Part shown: positions 10,230 through 22,700 of the stretch, one piece after another
How the letters are laid out: each line of letters starts with the position of its first letter
Position numbering within the stretch: the first letter of the stretch is position 1
Assembly (NCBI GenBank): GCA_029298735.1
Contig: JANSLP010000039.1
Span: 1-64,000, forward strand
Direction: 5' to 3'
Length of the DNA stretch: 64,000 bases
Origin: Ophiostoma sp. CBS 140.51
Lineage: Eukaryota > Ascomycota > Sordariomycetes > Ophiostomatales > Ophiostomataceae
Notes under the pieces: model-generated
Database searches by the model: none
What the model saw: only the letters and a program-made list of their open reading frames with translations
What the model was told of the DNA's origin: nothing
Position numbers and translations under genes: made by a program

Positions 10230-10271
10230 GGTCGAGTATCGAGTACCAAATATCAGATATCGAATATCGAA
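10230..10271. repeat. 7-bp tandem repeat (TATCGAA-type), about 6 units
   Basis: Six consecutive heptamers can be read: GGTCGAG, TATCGAG, TACCAAA, TATCAGA, TATCGAA, TATCGAA. The array lies about 135-176 bp upstream of the CTP synthase start, in its promoter or 5' leader. Confidence 0.6.
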
Positions 10272-10317
10272 TAGGCTCAGGGTATTTCGAAGTGACGTTT
10301 CTTCGTTTGCTTTTCAA

Positions 10318-10430
10318 GAGAGTAGACCAGGAGGAGGAGGAGAGGGGGGGGGAGAGAAAGGGAGAAAAAAAAGAGAGAGGAGGGAGAGAAAGGAAAGAGA
10401 GGGAGACAACAAAAGAGAGACAGAGAGTAG
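10318..10430. other. long homopurine-rich tract (CT-rich on the CTP synthase strand)
   Basis: Over about 110 nt the plus strand is almost only A and G, with GAGGAG, G8, A8 and GAGA runs. Read on the minus strand this is a CT-rich block upstream of CTP synthase. CT-rich blocks close to transcription start points are common in filamentous fungal promoters. Confidence 0.5.
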
Positions 10431-10484
10431 CGGTTTCCTCAATTGGGGCAAAAACGGCAAAAAAAAAAAAGTTTAAAGTTTTCC

Positions 10485-10492
10485 CACGTGAC
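10485..10492. promoter_or_regulatory. CACGTGAC (Cbf1/E-box-like) motif upstream of CTP synthase
   Basis: CACGTGAC is the reverse complement of GTCACGTG, the fungal RTCACRTG bHLH (Cbf1-type) site. It lies about 390 bp upstream of the CTP synthase start codon. Use of the site is inferred. Confidence 0.35.
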
Positions 10493-10524
10493 CGCCTTCA
10501 CCGCGAACGCGACGCGCCGATAAG

Positions 10525-10569
10525 GGGTACCTCTCCGCATACCAACTTTGTATGCATACAGAAGTACCC
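10525..10569. repeat. imperfect inverted repeat, arms about 19 bp
   Basis: The arm 10525-10543 (GGGTACCTCTCCGCATACC) pairs with 10550-10569 through matching GGGTAC, TCT and GCATAC blocks around a 6-nt loop. It lies in non-coding DNA between CTP synthase and myosin. No function can be assigned. Confidence 0.45.
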
Positions 10570-11112
10570 ATGAAGCAACAGTGGACAATCTGGCCAATTA
10601 GGTCTCATACACTAAAAAAGTCTGACGCACGGCCGTATTTTAGGTTGACTCTGATCTTTCATCTGAACCCCTCGTCTCTCCTTATCTCATATCTGACTTA
10701 CAGCGTGAAAGGGCGTGAACAATTTAACGACAACACACCGAGATAAAGAACGACAGGGAAGACGCGTCGAAAGAAAAGCTTCATTACTAGACAAAAATAA
10801 CAAAAACAAAACGCCCCTATTGTGCTTTGCCATCCAAACAGTGAAAGAAGAACAGAAAATCAAAAGAGAAAAGAGAAAACCGAGAAAAAGCCAAACTGAA
10901 TATACAACCAAAAACCTAACAAAACCAGCATCAAACCAAAAGAATAAATGCCCAACAAAAAATAAAAACAAAACCGGAACCTCTGCACCCCAAATCGAAT
11001 GCACCGTTCTGTCCCATGTTCCATCGTGCGTCGTACGCCGTAATCATACAGCCATTGTCTCACCACACTGTCTTCCCCTCACCATCGTCGTGGCTGCCTA
11101 GCTGCCCACCCG

Positions 11113-14100
11113 CTACAGGAAGCCCTTGGTCATACTTGGGGCCCGTGCACGGCCAATGCTGCTCTTGCGCTTGGGAATGTCAATCTCTGGGTCCGTTGCC
11201 GCCGATGACGACGACGATACTGTGGAGAGTGTCGTGCGTGTGGTAGCTGTCGATGCCGTGTGGCCCAGGATTGATGACCGGAACGTGTTTTGTGTGCCCG
11301 TGCGCCGCATGCTGCCGCCAGCAACACTACCACTCACGCTGCTGCCGCTGGCCATGTTCTTCCAGCTGTCAAGTTCACGCCCCAGACGCAGCGCCTTCTC
11401 CTTCTCTTCCCGCAGCTCGCGCTCAGCCCGACGCGCCGTCAGCTGAATGCTCGACTCCGAGGCCTGCAGCTCGTCAATTGTCTTGAGCAGCTTGTCGGCC
11501 TTGTCGCGCATCCGCGTCACGTCGTCCTGCAGCTGTCCGTTCTGCTTGTCCTTGCGCTCCAGCTGGCCCTGCAGGTCCTTGACGATGCGGTCCACGTTAC
11601 GGACCGACCGGTTGGACTGCGCCTGCTCCTGCTCATGCGCCTCGAGTTGTGTTTCGAGCTATAGACGTTAGTATGTGATCAAATAATCAATGTAGGGAGG
11701 GAAGAACGTACCTCCTGAACACGCTTGTTCAAAAACTTAATGTCCTGGCTGGCGCTCGAGTAGCCCTTCGTCTCCAGGTCCACCAGCTTGACCTGCACTT
11801 CGCTTAGCGTCTTCTCCAGCGCCGTCTTCTGCGCCTGCAGTTTCGCGCTCGCCTCACGCTCTGTCGTCATGTCCTTTTGCACTTCGGTGACAAGAGCCTC
11901 GGCACGGCGCATCTTCTCGACCGCCGCAGCGGCAATGTCCTCCTGCTGCGCTAGGCTGGAACGGAGATCCAGTAGCACCTTGTCGGCGTTGGCCGCATCA
12001 CGGAGCGACGGGCTGGCACCACGGGCAGCCAGCTCCTCCAGACCCGTCTTGGCCTCCTCGAGACGCGCCTCGACGCTGCGCTTCTCACGCACGAGCGAGT
12101 CACGCTCCGAGGTGACCTCGTCGACAGCCGACCGCAGCGTGCGCACCTGCGACAACAGGTTGACAATGCGGCCCTGCGCCTCGTTGTGGGCTTGCACGGC
12201 TTCGTCGCGCGACGACACCACGTCCGACAGTGTCGTCTCCAGCCGCGTCTTCTCCTTGGCCCACGTCGAGCTGTTGAGCACCTCGTCATCCCACTTGGAC
12301 CGAAGCTCCTCCAGCTCTTCGCGCAGACGTGTAATCTCGGCCTGCTTGAACAGCTTCTCCTCGCGCGCCAGGTCCAGCTCCTTGGTGAGTGTCGCAAACT
12401 CGGCTTGGTACTTCTTGCGCGTCTGCTCCATGCTCGTCTCCGTGTCCTCAATGTCCATGGCACGCTGGCTGCGGTAATCCTCGAGCTCGTGCTGCTGGCG
12501 CTTCTTCGCTTGAGTGACAGCTTCGAGGTCGGTCGACAGGTCCTCGAGACGCTCCTCCAGCCGTTGGTTCTGGCGCTGAAGGTCCTCCACCATTGTGTCC
12601 ATCTTCTTGCGCTGCGCCATCACCTCGGCATACGTCTCCTCCGCCTCGCGGGCCTGGGTCTTGGCGAACTGCTCGGCACGGGTGGCCTTGAGAACAGCCA
12701 TCTCGGCCTGCTCCAGCTTGCCAAAGTACTCGTCGGCACGGCCCTTGTAGAGGTTGAGACTGGTAGTCACGTCAACCAACTTGGAGGCTTCGGCGTCAAG
12801 GCGGATCTGGAGGTCGGCAAACTCCTGCAGCAGCTGGTTGCGGCTCGCAGCCTCCTGCTCACGCGCCTGGCCCATCTCCTGCAGCTCCGACCTGGCATCG
12901 CGCAGGTCGACTTCCATCTGGGCCCGGTCGTGGCGCAGCTTGTCAAAGTGCTCCTTGATGTCCGTCAGCTCGGCCACGGCATCCTTGTGGCTGTGGAGCA
13001 GAGACCGCCGCGACTCCTCTTGGCTGTTAAGCAAGTCGAGGATCTCTTCGTGTGACCGTGCCTGGATGTCATGCAGTGAGAGCTCGCCCGTACGCAGAGC
13101 CTTCTCGAGTGCCGACACCTTCTTTGCAGAGTCGTCGAGCAGGTCGTGCAGCCGGCTGTTAGCCTTCTCTAGCTTCTCAACACGGCTGTTGCCATTCTTA
13201 CTGCCGCCATTGTTGAGGTCGCTGGCGCCAGCAGATTCAGCACGCTCGAGCTGGCTCTGGAGGTGCCGGTTCTGCATCTGGGCGAGCTGAAGCTGGTTCT
13301 GGAGCTCCTCCATCTCCGCCTTGAGGTCCATGCGGTTGTTGAAGCTAAGAATCTCCGCTGTGCGGTCTGAGCGGGCAGAGTCGGGCATGGCTGAAGACAG
13401 CTGGCGCGGTGGTGTGGAAGCCGTGTTGTTCAGGTGGCTGCTGGAGATGCGGCGAGTGCCGTTCGCCTTGTTCTTCTTGGTCTGTGTGGGCGAGCCGTTG
13501 TTGAAGTAAGGCGCCTCGTTGGGGTTGATCTCCTCGAGACGACCGCGCTGGAGGACAGGTGAAGACTGTTGCTGGGCACGAAGTTCGGCCAGCTGGGCCT
13601 CAGCATTACTGCGGCCAGCCTGTTGCACACGAAGGTCTTGCTGCAGCTCCTCAATCTTGCGTGCCAGGTCAAAGAAGTCTTTGCTGGTCGGGAAGCGCTC
13701 TTTGCTGTCGGCGGGAGCATTGACAACAGGCGAGGCAGGGTCAACTGTCTTGAGGATGCGCAGCATCTGGTCGCGGAGATCTGTAAGCTCCCGGTCACGA
13801 GACTCGAGTGTTGCCTGGACGGTCCGGAGTGTGCCCTGAGCCTGGCCACGCAGCTGGCGCTCAGCCTCCATGGCGCGGTTGACTTCGGCGAGCTGTGAGG
13901 TGGCGTTGGAGGAGAGCTTCTCGGCATTGCGGCTGCTCTTGACTTCGCGGGCCACCTCGTGGTTCATGTCTTCGAGGTCCAGGTTGAGCTTTTCCACCTT
14001 CTTCTCGAGGGAGGCGGTCGCCATCTGCGACTCGCCGAGCTGCTTGTTCAGCTTGTTGTTGAGCTCCTCGAGACGCGCCTTCTCGCGCTGCAGGATCTGA

Positions 14101-17100
14101 AGCTGGCCACGCGTGGCCTCACCAGCACGGGATGTCGACCGTGCAATCTCCAGGCCCTTCTGCTGAAGCTTGTTAAGCAGGGCCCGGTTGTCGTTCTCGG
14201 ATGCGGTCAAGCGGCTCTTGACAGTCTGGAGCTCACGCTCCATCCGCTCCTTGGCCTGGTCGTTCTTGAGACCAAACTCGCCTGATGAGACAATGAGCTT
14301 ATTCAAGTTGTCCACCTCAGAGCTAAGACGGGCCCGCTCGCCCTCGAACCAGCGCAGACGCTCTTGGGCAGCATCCAGGTCGCGCAGGAGGCTCTCCTCG
14401 CGCTCTCTGGCCATCCGCAGAGCTTGGCGCTCGCCAGACGTCTCTGCCTCCAGCCGGGCCTCTTCTGCCTCGGCCTTGGCCACGCGAAGACGGCGCACTT
14501 CTTGCCGGGCGTCGTCACGCTCCTTCTCAATGGCCTTGCGGGCTTCCATTGTCCGCCGCAGGGTGTCCTGCTGGGCATAGAGCTCTTTCTCGATGATGAT
14601 CTTGGACTCGTTAAGGTGGTCGAACTCTTCTTGCAGCTTCTGGTAATTGTGCTCGCTCAGTAGCAGGACATCGTCGCGGGATTGGCGTTCACGGCTGAGC
14701 TCCATCTGGATCTTGTAGAGCTCTTCCTTGAGATCCTTGATCTGCGACTCCAGCACACGGCGGTTTTGGTCGGCCTGTGCATCCTCGGAGAGGCGAGCCT
14801 CGAGCAGCTTCTTGGCATCCTCTGCTTCGCGGCGGAACTGCGACTCCTGGGAGCGCATGGCGACAATCTCAGCCTGGACCTCACGGAGACGGGATGCGGC
14901 CTTCTCCTTCTCAGCAGCGAGCGAGCGGCGATGGTCTTCGAATGACCGGCGTTCCGCCTCGTACTTCTTGTTGTCGCTGCGCAAGAGGGCCAACTCGCTT
15001 TCCTTTTGCCGCACAAGATCCTCGTAATCTGTGGACGTCTGGGACAGCTGGGCCAGGCGTTGCTGGGCATCCTGGTTCTCCATGGTAAGTCGCTGCTCCT
15101 TGGACCGAGAAGCCTGAAGCTCCTTCTGGGCGGCAGCAAGCTTCACAGCGGCATCTTGGTCGACGGCCAGCAGGCGGCCCTCGAGATCGCGTGCCTTGCG
15201 GTCCTTGATGGAGAGCTGGCTTTGGAGCATCTTGACCTCGTCGGCCAGAACCATCTCCTGCTCACTGCGCTCAGACTGTTTTTGTGCTGCATCCTCCATA
15301 GCGCGCTCGAGGTGGGTGATTTGCTGGGCAAGCTCCTTCTTTTCTTCTTCAAGGCGGCCGATAAGGCCGGCGGCCTGCTCGAGCTGCATGCGGTACTTCT
15401 CGACTTCATCCCCGGCACGTTTCTTAGCTTCCAGGAGATCGTCAAGCTGGTCCTCGAGGCGTTCCTGATCATCGAGGGCACCAGAAAGCTTGTCTTCAAG
15501 CTCAGCCTCACGCTGCTGCAGGCGCTTGAAGATCTCCTCCTTGTCCAGGGCCAGAGCACGCTCGCTTTCGAGAGTTTGCTGGATGCGTGCCATCTCGGCA
15601 AGAGTAGCACGGCGGTCGTCCTCAAGCTTCATGCGGCCCTCGGCGTGCTGCTGCATCTCATTCTGGAGCTGTCGGATTTGCTCGTCGCGGCGCTTGACTT
15701 CGGTTGCCGTTCGTGTTGCGCCGAGAAGCGGCCGCATCTTGACCAGAAGCTGCCACCAGGGGTTGTCGCACAGGTCGAGGTAGGCGTGGAAGTTGCGTTG
15801 GATGACGCGTGTGGCTTCGGCGCGGTAGAGACGCTTGTAGGCAATCCGGCGCTGGCTGAAGCCGCGTGCGACGGCCTGGAAGCGAGACATTATCTCATTG
15901 ATCAGGGCATCGCGCTGCTCTTCGAGCTCAGCCAAAACACCTGAGCGGAAGAAAACCTTGGTGAGACCAATGCGGAAGAGAGCCTTGTCCATGCCGAGCT
16001 TGTCAAGGATCATAGCAGCAGCTGCCTGGCCCTCGAGGTAGGTACCCTTGGGCATGTCACGACAGAGTACCTCATACCGCTGGCGAAACTCGGCGAATGG
16101 AAGACGGTTGGGAAAACCAGTGCGAGCAATACGGATGCCCTCAAGAACACCGTTGCAGCGAAGCTGGTCGAGTACCAAGAGGTTGTTGAACTGCTTTGGG
16201 CGCTTCTTGTGGTTGGGAAGGATACAGCGGACAAAGTGGGGGTGTGTAGAGTGAAGCTGGGCCATGAGTTGAGACAGCTGTTCCTTGTGTCTCTGGGCAA
16301 CAGTGCGGAAGAGACCCTTCTTGACACGGCTGCTGCGGCCGACAGCAACAGCGCTGTGCTCGTCGTCTTGGTCGGCGCAGTCCACAAACAGGTTGGCGAC
16401 ATGCTTGTCAGTGGAGGAGGCGAGAAGTCGGGTAATGTTGTCGTTCAGGGGGTCCTTGTTCTTCTCGAGCCAGTCATTGGTGCAGTACTCGACCTCAGCA
16501 GCGTAATGAGTCAGGATGAAGCCGTTCCGGAGTCGTGATGGGCGGTACTTGGACGACTTCTTCTCCCACAGAGAGTTGAGCTTCTCAGTGAAGGACTTGT
16601 CCGTAGCCTTGGGCATGACACAGTCCTCATCAAGGCAAGAAAAGATACCGATGGGGTTGGACAGCTCGATCAGGTCAATGGTGGGTTGGAGGTCGCGGCC
16701 AAAGTCGATGAACTGCCACTCGATCTGCTCACGGGCGTACTCTTCTTGCTCGAGAACGAACATGTGGTGGTTGAAGAACTGCTGCAGCTTCTCGTTGGTG
16801 TAGTTGATGCAGAGCTGCTCGAAGCTGTTCTCCTCGAAGATCTCGAAACCAGCGATATCGAGAACACCGATGAAGTGGGAGTCATCCATGCCCATCATTC
16901 CATTGCGGTCCAGCTGACGGTTGATGCGTGCCACAAGGTCACCGAATCCGCGCTCGTAGATACCCTTGGCCAAGGCGTCAATGGCAAGGCGCACTTGGTC
17001 GGGCGTCTGCACCTTCTTAACCCACTCACGGCCGGCCTTGACGCGGGGATGGAGCAAGCCCTCGAGGAACGGCTCGACAGGGACACCGAGCAGTTTGCAA

Positions 17101-18618
17101 AGGCGCTCGGCGTGGACCTTGGCGTCGGGTGCTAACCGGGCCTGGTCGGCGCCACGGCTCTCGTTCATGACAGTAATGTTGCCAAGATGCAGGACAGCCG
17201 CAACGGTACGTAGAATGGACGTCTGGTCCTGCTCCGAGAAGCCCATGACATTGAAGGCTTCCATGAGAGACTCCCACTCGTCCAGATCTGAGACGCCGCT
17301 GATGACATCATTGCCCTCGCGCGTGTAGGCAAAGTTCTCGACACCCATGCCGTCCAGCAGCAACTGTTGCCGCAGTTGGCGGTCAGCGCCCTTGAGCAGT
17401 TGGTAGAAGATGTGGTAGTTGCGCTCCTGGCTGTTGATGTGGACGACGCGCGACTTCTCGAGCAGGTACCAGTCGATGAAGGCACCTGCGATGGAGCCAT
17501 TGTTGTGAAATTCGATACGGATGAACTTGCCGAAGCGGGAGGAGTTGTTGTTGCGGACAGTTTGTGCGTTACCAAAGGCTTCGAGGATCGGGTTGGCGCG
17601 CAAGATCTGGGCAGAGAGGTTGGCGTGCGGTGAGCTGCGGCTCTTGCCAGCTGATGATGGGTCGCTGTTGGCCACAGCGGCCAGGTACTGGATGACCTTT
17701 TTGGTGTTTTCTGTCTTGCCGGCACCAGACTCGCCTGTGACCAGGATGCTCTGGTTCTCGCCATCCTCGACCAAGTTCCGGAAGGCCTCGTCGGCCATAG
17801 CGTAAATATGGGGCTTAGTGTCTTCGCGGCTCCGGCCCTTGTACATGTTGATGTACTCGTTCGAGTAGATGGGGAGCGGGCAGTAGGGGTTGACAGTGAC
17901 CAAGAAGAGGCCGGAGTATGTGTAGATGAGGTCGGCTTGGTACCGCATGTGCAGGTTGTGGACGACCGAGGCCTCGTTGAGGTGCGTCAGCTCGGCCATG
18001 TCGTTCGCCTTATCGAATTTGGCGGGGTTCACTTTGTCGACGCTCTCGGCATCGATCTCGCGCTGCTGTAGATTAGGAGAGGTAAGTTAGCCAGTTGTGA
18101 TCTCAATGTCCTGTAGTCCACCTCGTAGTCCATAGTCCACCCAAACTTACGCTGCCATCCTCGCACTGGACGAGAATGCGGTTCTGCCCCAGCTCCTCAA
18201 CGATCCAGCCCTTGACAAAGGCGGTCTGGGGATCCTTGAGCCACACATAACGCTTGCCAGAGAAGTCGTTCTCGCCCTCGATGCCGCGGACGACGTCAAT
18301 GCTGCGCTGCTTCATCTCCTCAGTCTTGATGAACGAGGGAGCAAACGTGCCCGAAGCAGGCGTGCCCTCACGAGAACGGGGGTAGTCATTTCGCGAGATG
18401 CTTCCTGACCGGACCAAGCTATTCATGCCCGACGGCGTTGCTTGTGACTGGGAGCGGGTGTGTGATGCCCGTGGCGATGTGGGAGCAGGTGCAGAAAAGA
18501 GCACCGACTTCGGACGGCCTGCGGTGCTGCTGTTAGGAGGCGCCGGCGAGGCTGACGCGTTGCGGGCAAAGGGGTTGCCACGCTGCTGCGCGGAGAACCC
18601 GGGAGGCCCGGACACCAT
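11113..18618 (-). CDS. class II myosin heavy chain (conventional myosin)
   Basis: Three exons: 18618-18151, 18065-11712 and 11658-11113, with introns of 85 and 53 nt (GTAAGT...CTACAG; GTACGT...TATAG). The product is 2,455 aa, close to the length of other filamentous fungal myosin II proteins. This actin motor drives contractile-ring assembly and septation. In order: a Ser/Pro-rich N-terminal extension; an SH3-like segment (VWLKDPQTAFVKGWIVEE); a motor with P-loop GESGAGKT (about 267-274), switch I NNNSSRFGKF and switch II DIAGFEIFEENSFEQLCINYTNEKLQQFF; a converter and neck with IQ-like FQAVARGFSQRR and VIQRNFHAYLDL (about 880-925); then about 1,400 residues of heptad coiled coil. A Pro/Asn-rich break near residue 1680 (NPNEAPYFNNGSP) interrupts the rod. 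The non-helical tail is Ser/Thr-rich and ends ARAPSMTKGFL. Exon 1 start is the first Met. Confidence 0.96.
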
Positions 18619-19793
18619 GGTTGGTGGTTTTGGTGGTGTCGTCGATTTCTGGTGTGTTGACGGTAGGGAGATGGGTCAGGCTTCCTCTAAGGGCAACATC
18701 CGCCAGCAGAAGTGTTGGGGGGGGTCGTCGGGGAGGCTCGTCGGCTCGTCGAGAGAAAATAGGGAGAGAATGTCGTCGTGATGTTGTCGTGACGCAAGAT
18801 GCTGCTAGAAATGCAGACAAATGACGAAGAAAGACGAAAAGAAAGAGAGAATCGCAAAATCAATAGAAACGCGAGGCACGGTTGACCATGCAGAGACCGC
18901 TGACGTCGCGCCGTTGCAAGAAGCGAATGTATCTAAGGAAATAGGAGGAATTGAAGAATTGAAGAGTTAAAGATTCGGGGGAAAAGAACCTCAAAGTGTC
19001 GTAGTCGAGGCTCAATGGCATGAACACTTGCTTGTGTTTGGCGTTCCTTCCCCATCCTCTCGCCCTGAACTGTTTGGCCCGCGCTTTCCTTGCCCAGTGA
19101 TGTGGGACGGATGCCCCCAGCAAGAGGCAGGCGCTTGTCCCACGCCGGTTGCCACGACAACAACACAACAAACCCCAATTAGGAAAGGGGTGAATGCAGG
19201 TGCCGGGTGGGGTGCACCTAGCAGGGGTAGTTGCGACCAGATACACTCGATTCGGATATTAGATAATCCAGCCGACTCTACGACACAGTACTGGACCGCG
19301 TTGCGCAGATCATCTTTTTGCTGGGCGCGAACGGAAATGGCTGGACAGACTCGACCTCGCAAATCACAACGTCTCTCAGACAGATCGCAGGACACGACTC
19401 AACACGCGTTCTGAACCACAATTTCGCAGTGTTTGACATCACACGTGCAGTTGCTCTTTCCTGTCGCGCGTCGTCTCTGCTTTTTATTGCATCGCGGGAC
19501 TGCATCTGTCGATCTGTTTGGGAAGGAACAAACTCGTTGGCTCTTACCTCTTCAGGCACCTGCGGTTTCAGGACAGAAGAAAGGACAGTCAGGTCGTTGC
19601 CCCTGATTGCATTTCCACATTTCCATATTTCGTCTCAACAACAAACCTTTATCCAATCTACACTCAACGTGTCTCAACGACAGCACCCATGCTTGCATCC
19701 GCATCCGCACCAACCTATCGTAGACGGTTGACGCGCATACACCACAAGACAGCTTCTTGATCGAACCTCGCGCAAGCTCCAAGCAAAAGCACA
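18619..19793. other. divergent promoter region between myosin II and the Red1-like gene
   Basis: About 1.2 kb separates the two start codons. It contains small overlapping ORFs on both strands with no family motif, a CACGTG at 19442-19447, and a C/A-rich leader just before the plus-strand start. It probably holds both promoters and 5' UTRs. Confidence 0.5.
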
Positions 19794-22700
19794 ATGGCGG
19801 GCTATCCATATGGCCATGGCCAGTGGCCACCACCGCCTCCTCCACAACAACAACAAACCCCTCAAGGACATCATCAAGCACCTTACCAACAACCATACCC
19901 ACAATACGACTACCGGCCAGCGAGCAACCCTCCTCCAGCCATGTACGGCGGGAACCCGTATGAAGTGCCTCCCCCGGTTCCGCCTCCAGCCGCTGCCGGC
20001 CAGCACCAGTCTCCTCCGCAGGGATACTATGGAGCGATGCAGGCATCACAAGCTGCATTCAACCAGAACGCGCAGGTCTCTGGCTTGGGCATCTCGGTCG
20101 ATTCACCATCTGGCCAGCGGAGCCCAAATGCAGTGGGTGGCGACTTGAGCTGGAGCGAGTTATTCCCTACATCGAACTCTGCGCCGCCGCCTCCCTTGGT
20201 ACAAGCTCCATACAATCCGCCTGCGCCTCCACAGGCTCATTCACAGCAGTACAGCTACCACCAGCACCAACACCAACATCATCCACCGCCACCTGCACCG
20301 GTTCAGCAGGTACCGCCCCAGCCTGCCTACACTCCACAAGCCTACACTGTTCCACCAGTCGCTCCAAAGCCAGCTGCTGCATACAACCCAGAAGTCCCAG
20401 TGACTACAAGAGAGAGCGAGCCGGAGGAAGGCGAGCTGAGCGAAGACATGGACGATGACCTCTACGAACCAGAGGAGGCGTCTGGGCCGGCAGAGAGTGG
20501 GGATGCGAGGACGTCACGATCTGCTGCGTCGCAAGAGGCCCCGGAAGAGGCTTTCCCTCAAGCAGCCCTGGGTCAGGTGACCGCTGAGCTGCCCAGCCGC
20601 GATGCCAGTGTCATCGACACTCAAGAGGATGCATTCTACGATGAGGATGACGACAATGAGCCTGCCGAGGCCAAGTCTAGTGGCAACGGTGTGTCTGCAT
20701 CTGAAGCGGCCGACGCCGACGATGAAGACATGGGCTACTCCGACTCTGAACCTAAGTCTGTCGAGGTCGTGGAGCAGGAGCGTGCAGCTACTTACTCACC
20801 GCGCCTGTCTCCAGGAGAAATTGAAGACAACGAAAGTGCTAGCGGTGTACAGCAGAAAGGCACCACAGACTCGGCTGCCGCTACTGCTGCGGCTGCCATT
20901 CTCTTTTTTGATCATGCTGCAAGTGGAAATGGTTCTACAAATGACACAGCGTCAAAAGACATTCAAAAGTCGCCAATTGCCACTGAAGAGCCGGCTTCTG
21001 AAAGCAAGCTACCGTTTCCTACAGTCGACGACGGCAAGAAGAAGGCCCAGACGTCTATTTTGCGACTCACCCCACATGTCAGTTATCAGACTTACATCGA
21101 TGAGGGGTGTGATGGCAAAGTAGTCCAGAGCCTGTTCAAGGAGCTGGGCTTGAAAACGGGACCGACGCCCACGGCGGCCACGGCGCTCTCCGCATCGCCA
21201 AGATCAACCTCGCCATCCCAGTCTGCCGAGCCTATTGCATCTCAACCAGGGCCAGCCGGTAACAAAGACGCGCCCAGGGAAGAACGCAAAGACAAGATCG
21301 CCCGCCTTCTCGCACTCAAGGCATCAAAGCCATCGCCAGTACTCGTTGCCAAGCCTCCAGCCGCCGCCGCAGCAGCCACTAAGCTCGACAAAACGAAGTC
21401 GGAAAAGGGCCTCATGCTGCAGCAAAAGCTTGAGGCTCTTCGGCAGGCACAAGAGCAGCGTGCAGCGGCCGCAAACAAAGCAGCTGTAGAGGCCACTGCA
21501 CTTGGAAGCACCGTGTCTGGGCAGCAGGGCGAGGTTGCGGCTGCGATTGTGGGCCAGATTGCAAACAAGACTGCGGCTATCTCTGCTGCACTGCCATCAC
21601 CTCTTGTTGGTGGTCCTCACCATCGTCCTGGGGCAGCTGACTTTGCTGAACTTTTCTCCTCTGCGGCGGTGCACAGTCTGCCTAAGCGGCCGCCTCCCCT
21701 CGCACGGCAAGAGTCCTCGATGGTTATTGATGTCAGCGATGATTCGGATGAAGACGTAGCTATGGAACTCGATTCTCAGGCCGATGACTCGTACTTAGGA
21801 CCGACTCAATACAACGATCGACGTGACGGCGGCGCTCCTTTGTACCGCGACCAACGTTCCGACGGCAATGGAAACAACAGAAATGGAAACGGCTACCAGT
21901 CTCCGGCGAATGGCTCCTACTCTTCTCCTAGGGGATACGGAGGACGTGCCCCGCCTATGATGCCTGCGCCGCCGACTGCCCCTGCGAGTATGTTAGCACG
22001 GGCCAAGGACGACGAGTACTCCAGAAAGATGCGGCAGATTGAAGAGATGAAGCGCAAAATTGCCGAGGCCGAAGCGAGAAAAGCGGCGGGTTCCTCAACA
22101 CCAAAGTCGGGTGGCAATCGGACACCTTCTGATGGCGGCTACAGCAACAGCAACAGCAACAACCAGCCAAAAGATAACCCCTTCTTGGTTGAACGTCCTC
22201 CTCCTCAACCGATTCGCCGGATAACATCCATGGGTGAAGTCTCGGGAGAGGATGGTGCGAGCAGCCCTGCCGTGCTGACCGAGATGGCGCCCCTCCGTGT
22301 GGCCAAACGCACCGGTGGCCCTTCGCCGACCTTATCGCAAGAAAGCCACCGCGAGAAGCGGATGCGCGTGGCAAGCCTGCAGCTACCGCGTGTCGAGGCC
22401 AGTCTCCAAGAAAAGATGTTCAAACTGCGTCTTCTGCAGGAACGGGTGGCAGCACTCCAGGCCGAGATCGATGAAGGCGTTGCGGAGAAGCGGCGGCTGA
22501 CAGAGGACATTGAGGACTTGAGCAGCGGGCAGGAGGAGGTGTCGTCTGAACGCGATGCAAGCGTGCAGCCTCCTCAATCACAACCGCCAGCTGATGGGCC
22601 CAGCAATGCTATTGACCTGACAGAAGAAAACGACCTCACTTCACAGCCGTTAGATGGCCTTGTGCAGCAACAGGAGGGGGCAGAGGGCGAGAAGGAGACG

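Larger units (their letters stand above)
10096..11112. other. CTP synthase promoter/leader and 3' flank of myosin
   Basis: The stretch holds the upstream region of CTP synthase (start 10095) and, from about 10700, an A-rich 3' flank of the myosin gene. Within it are a 7-bp tandem repeat, a long purine tract (pyrimidine-rich on the gene strand), a CACGTGAC motif and an imperfect inverted repeat, listed separately. No gene is seen. Confidence 0.5.
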
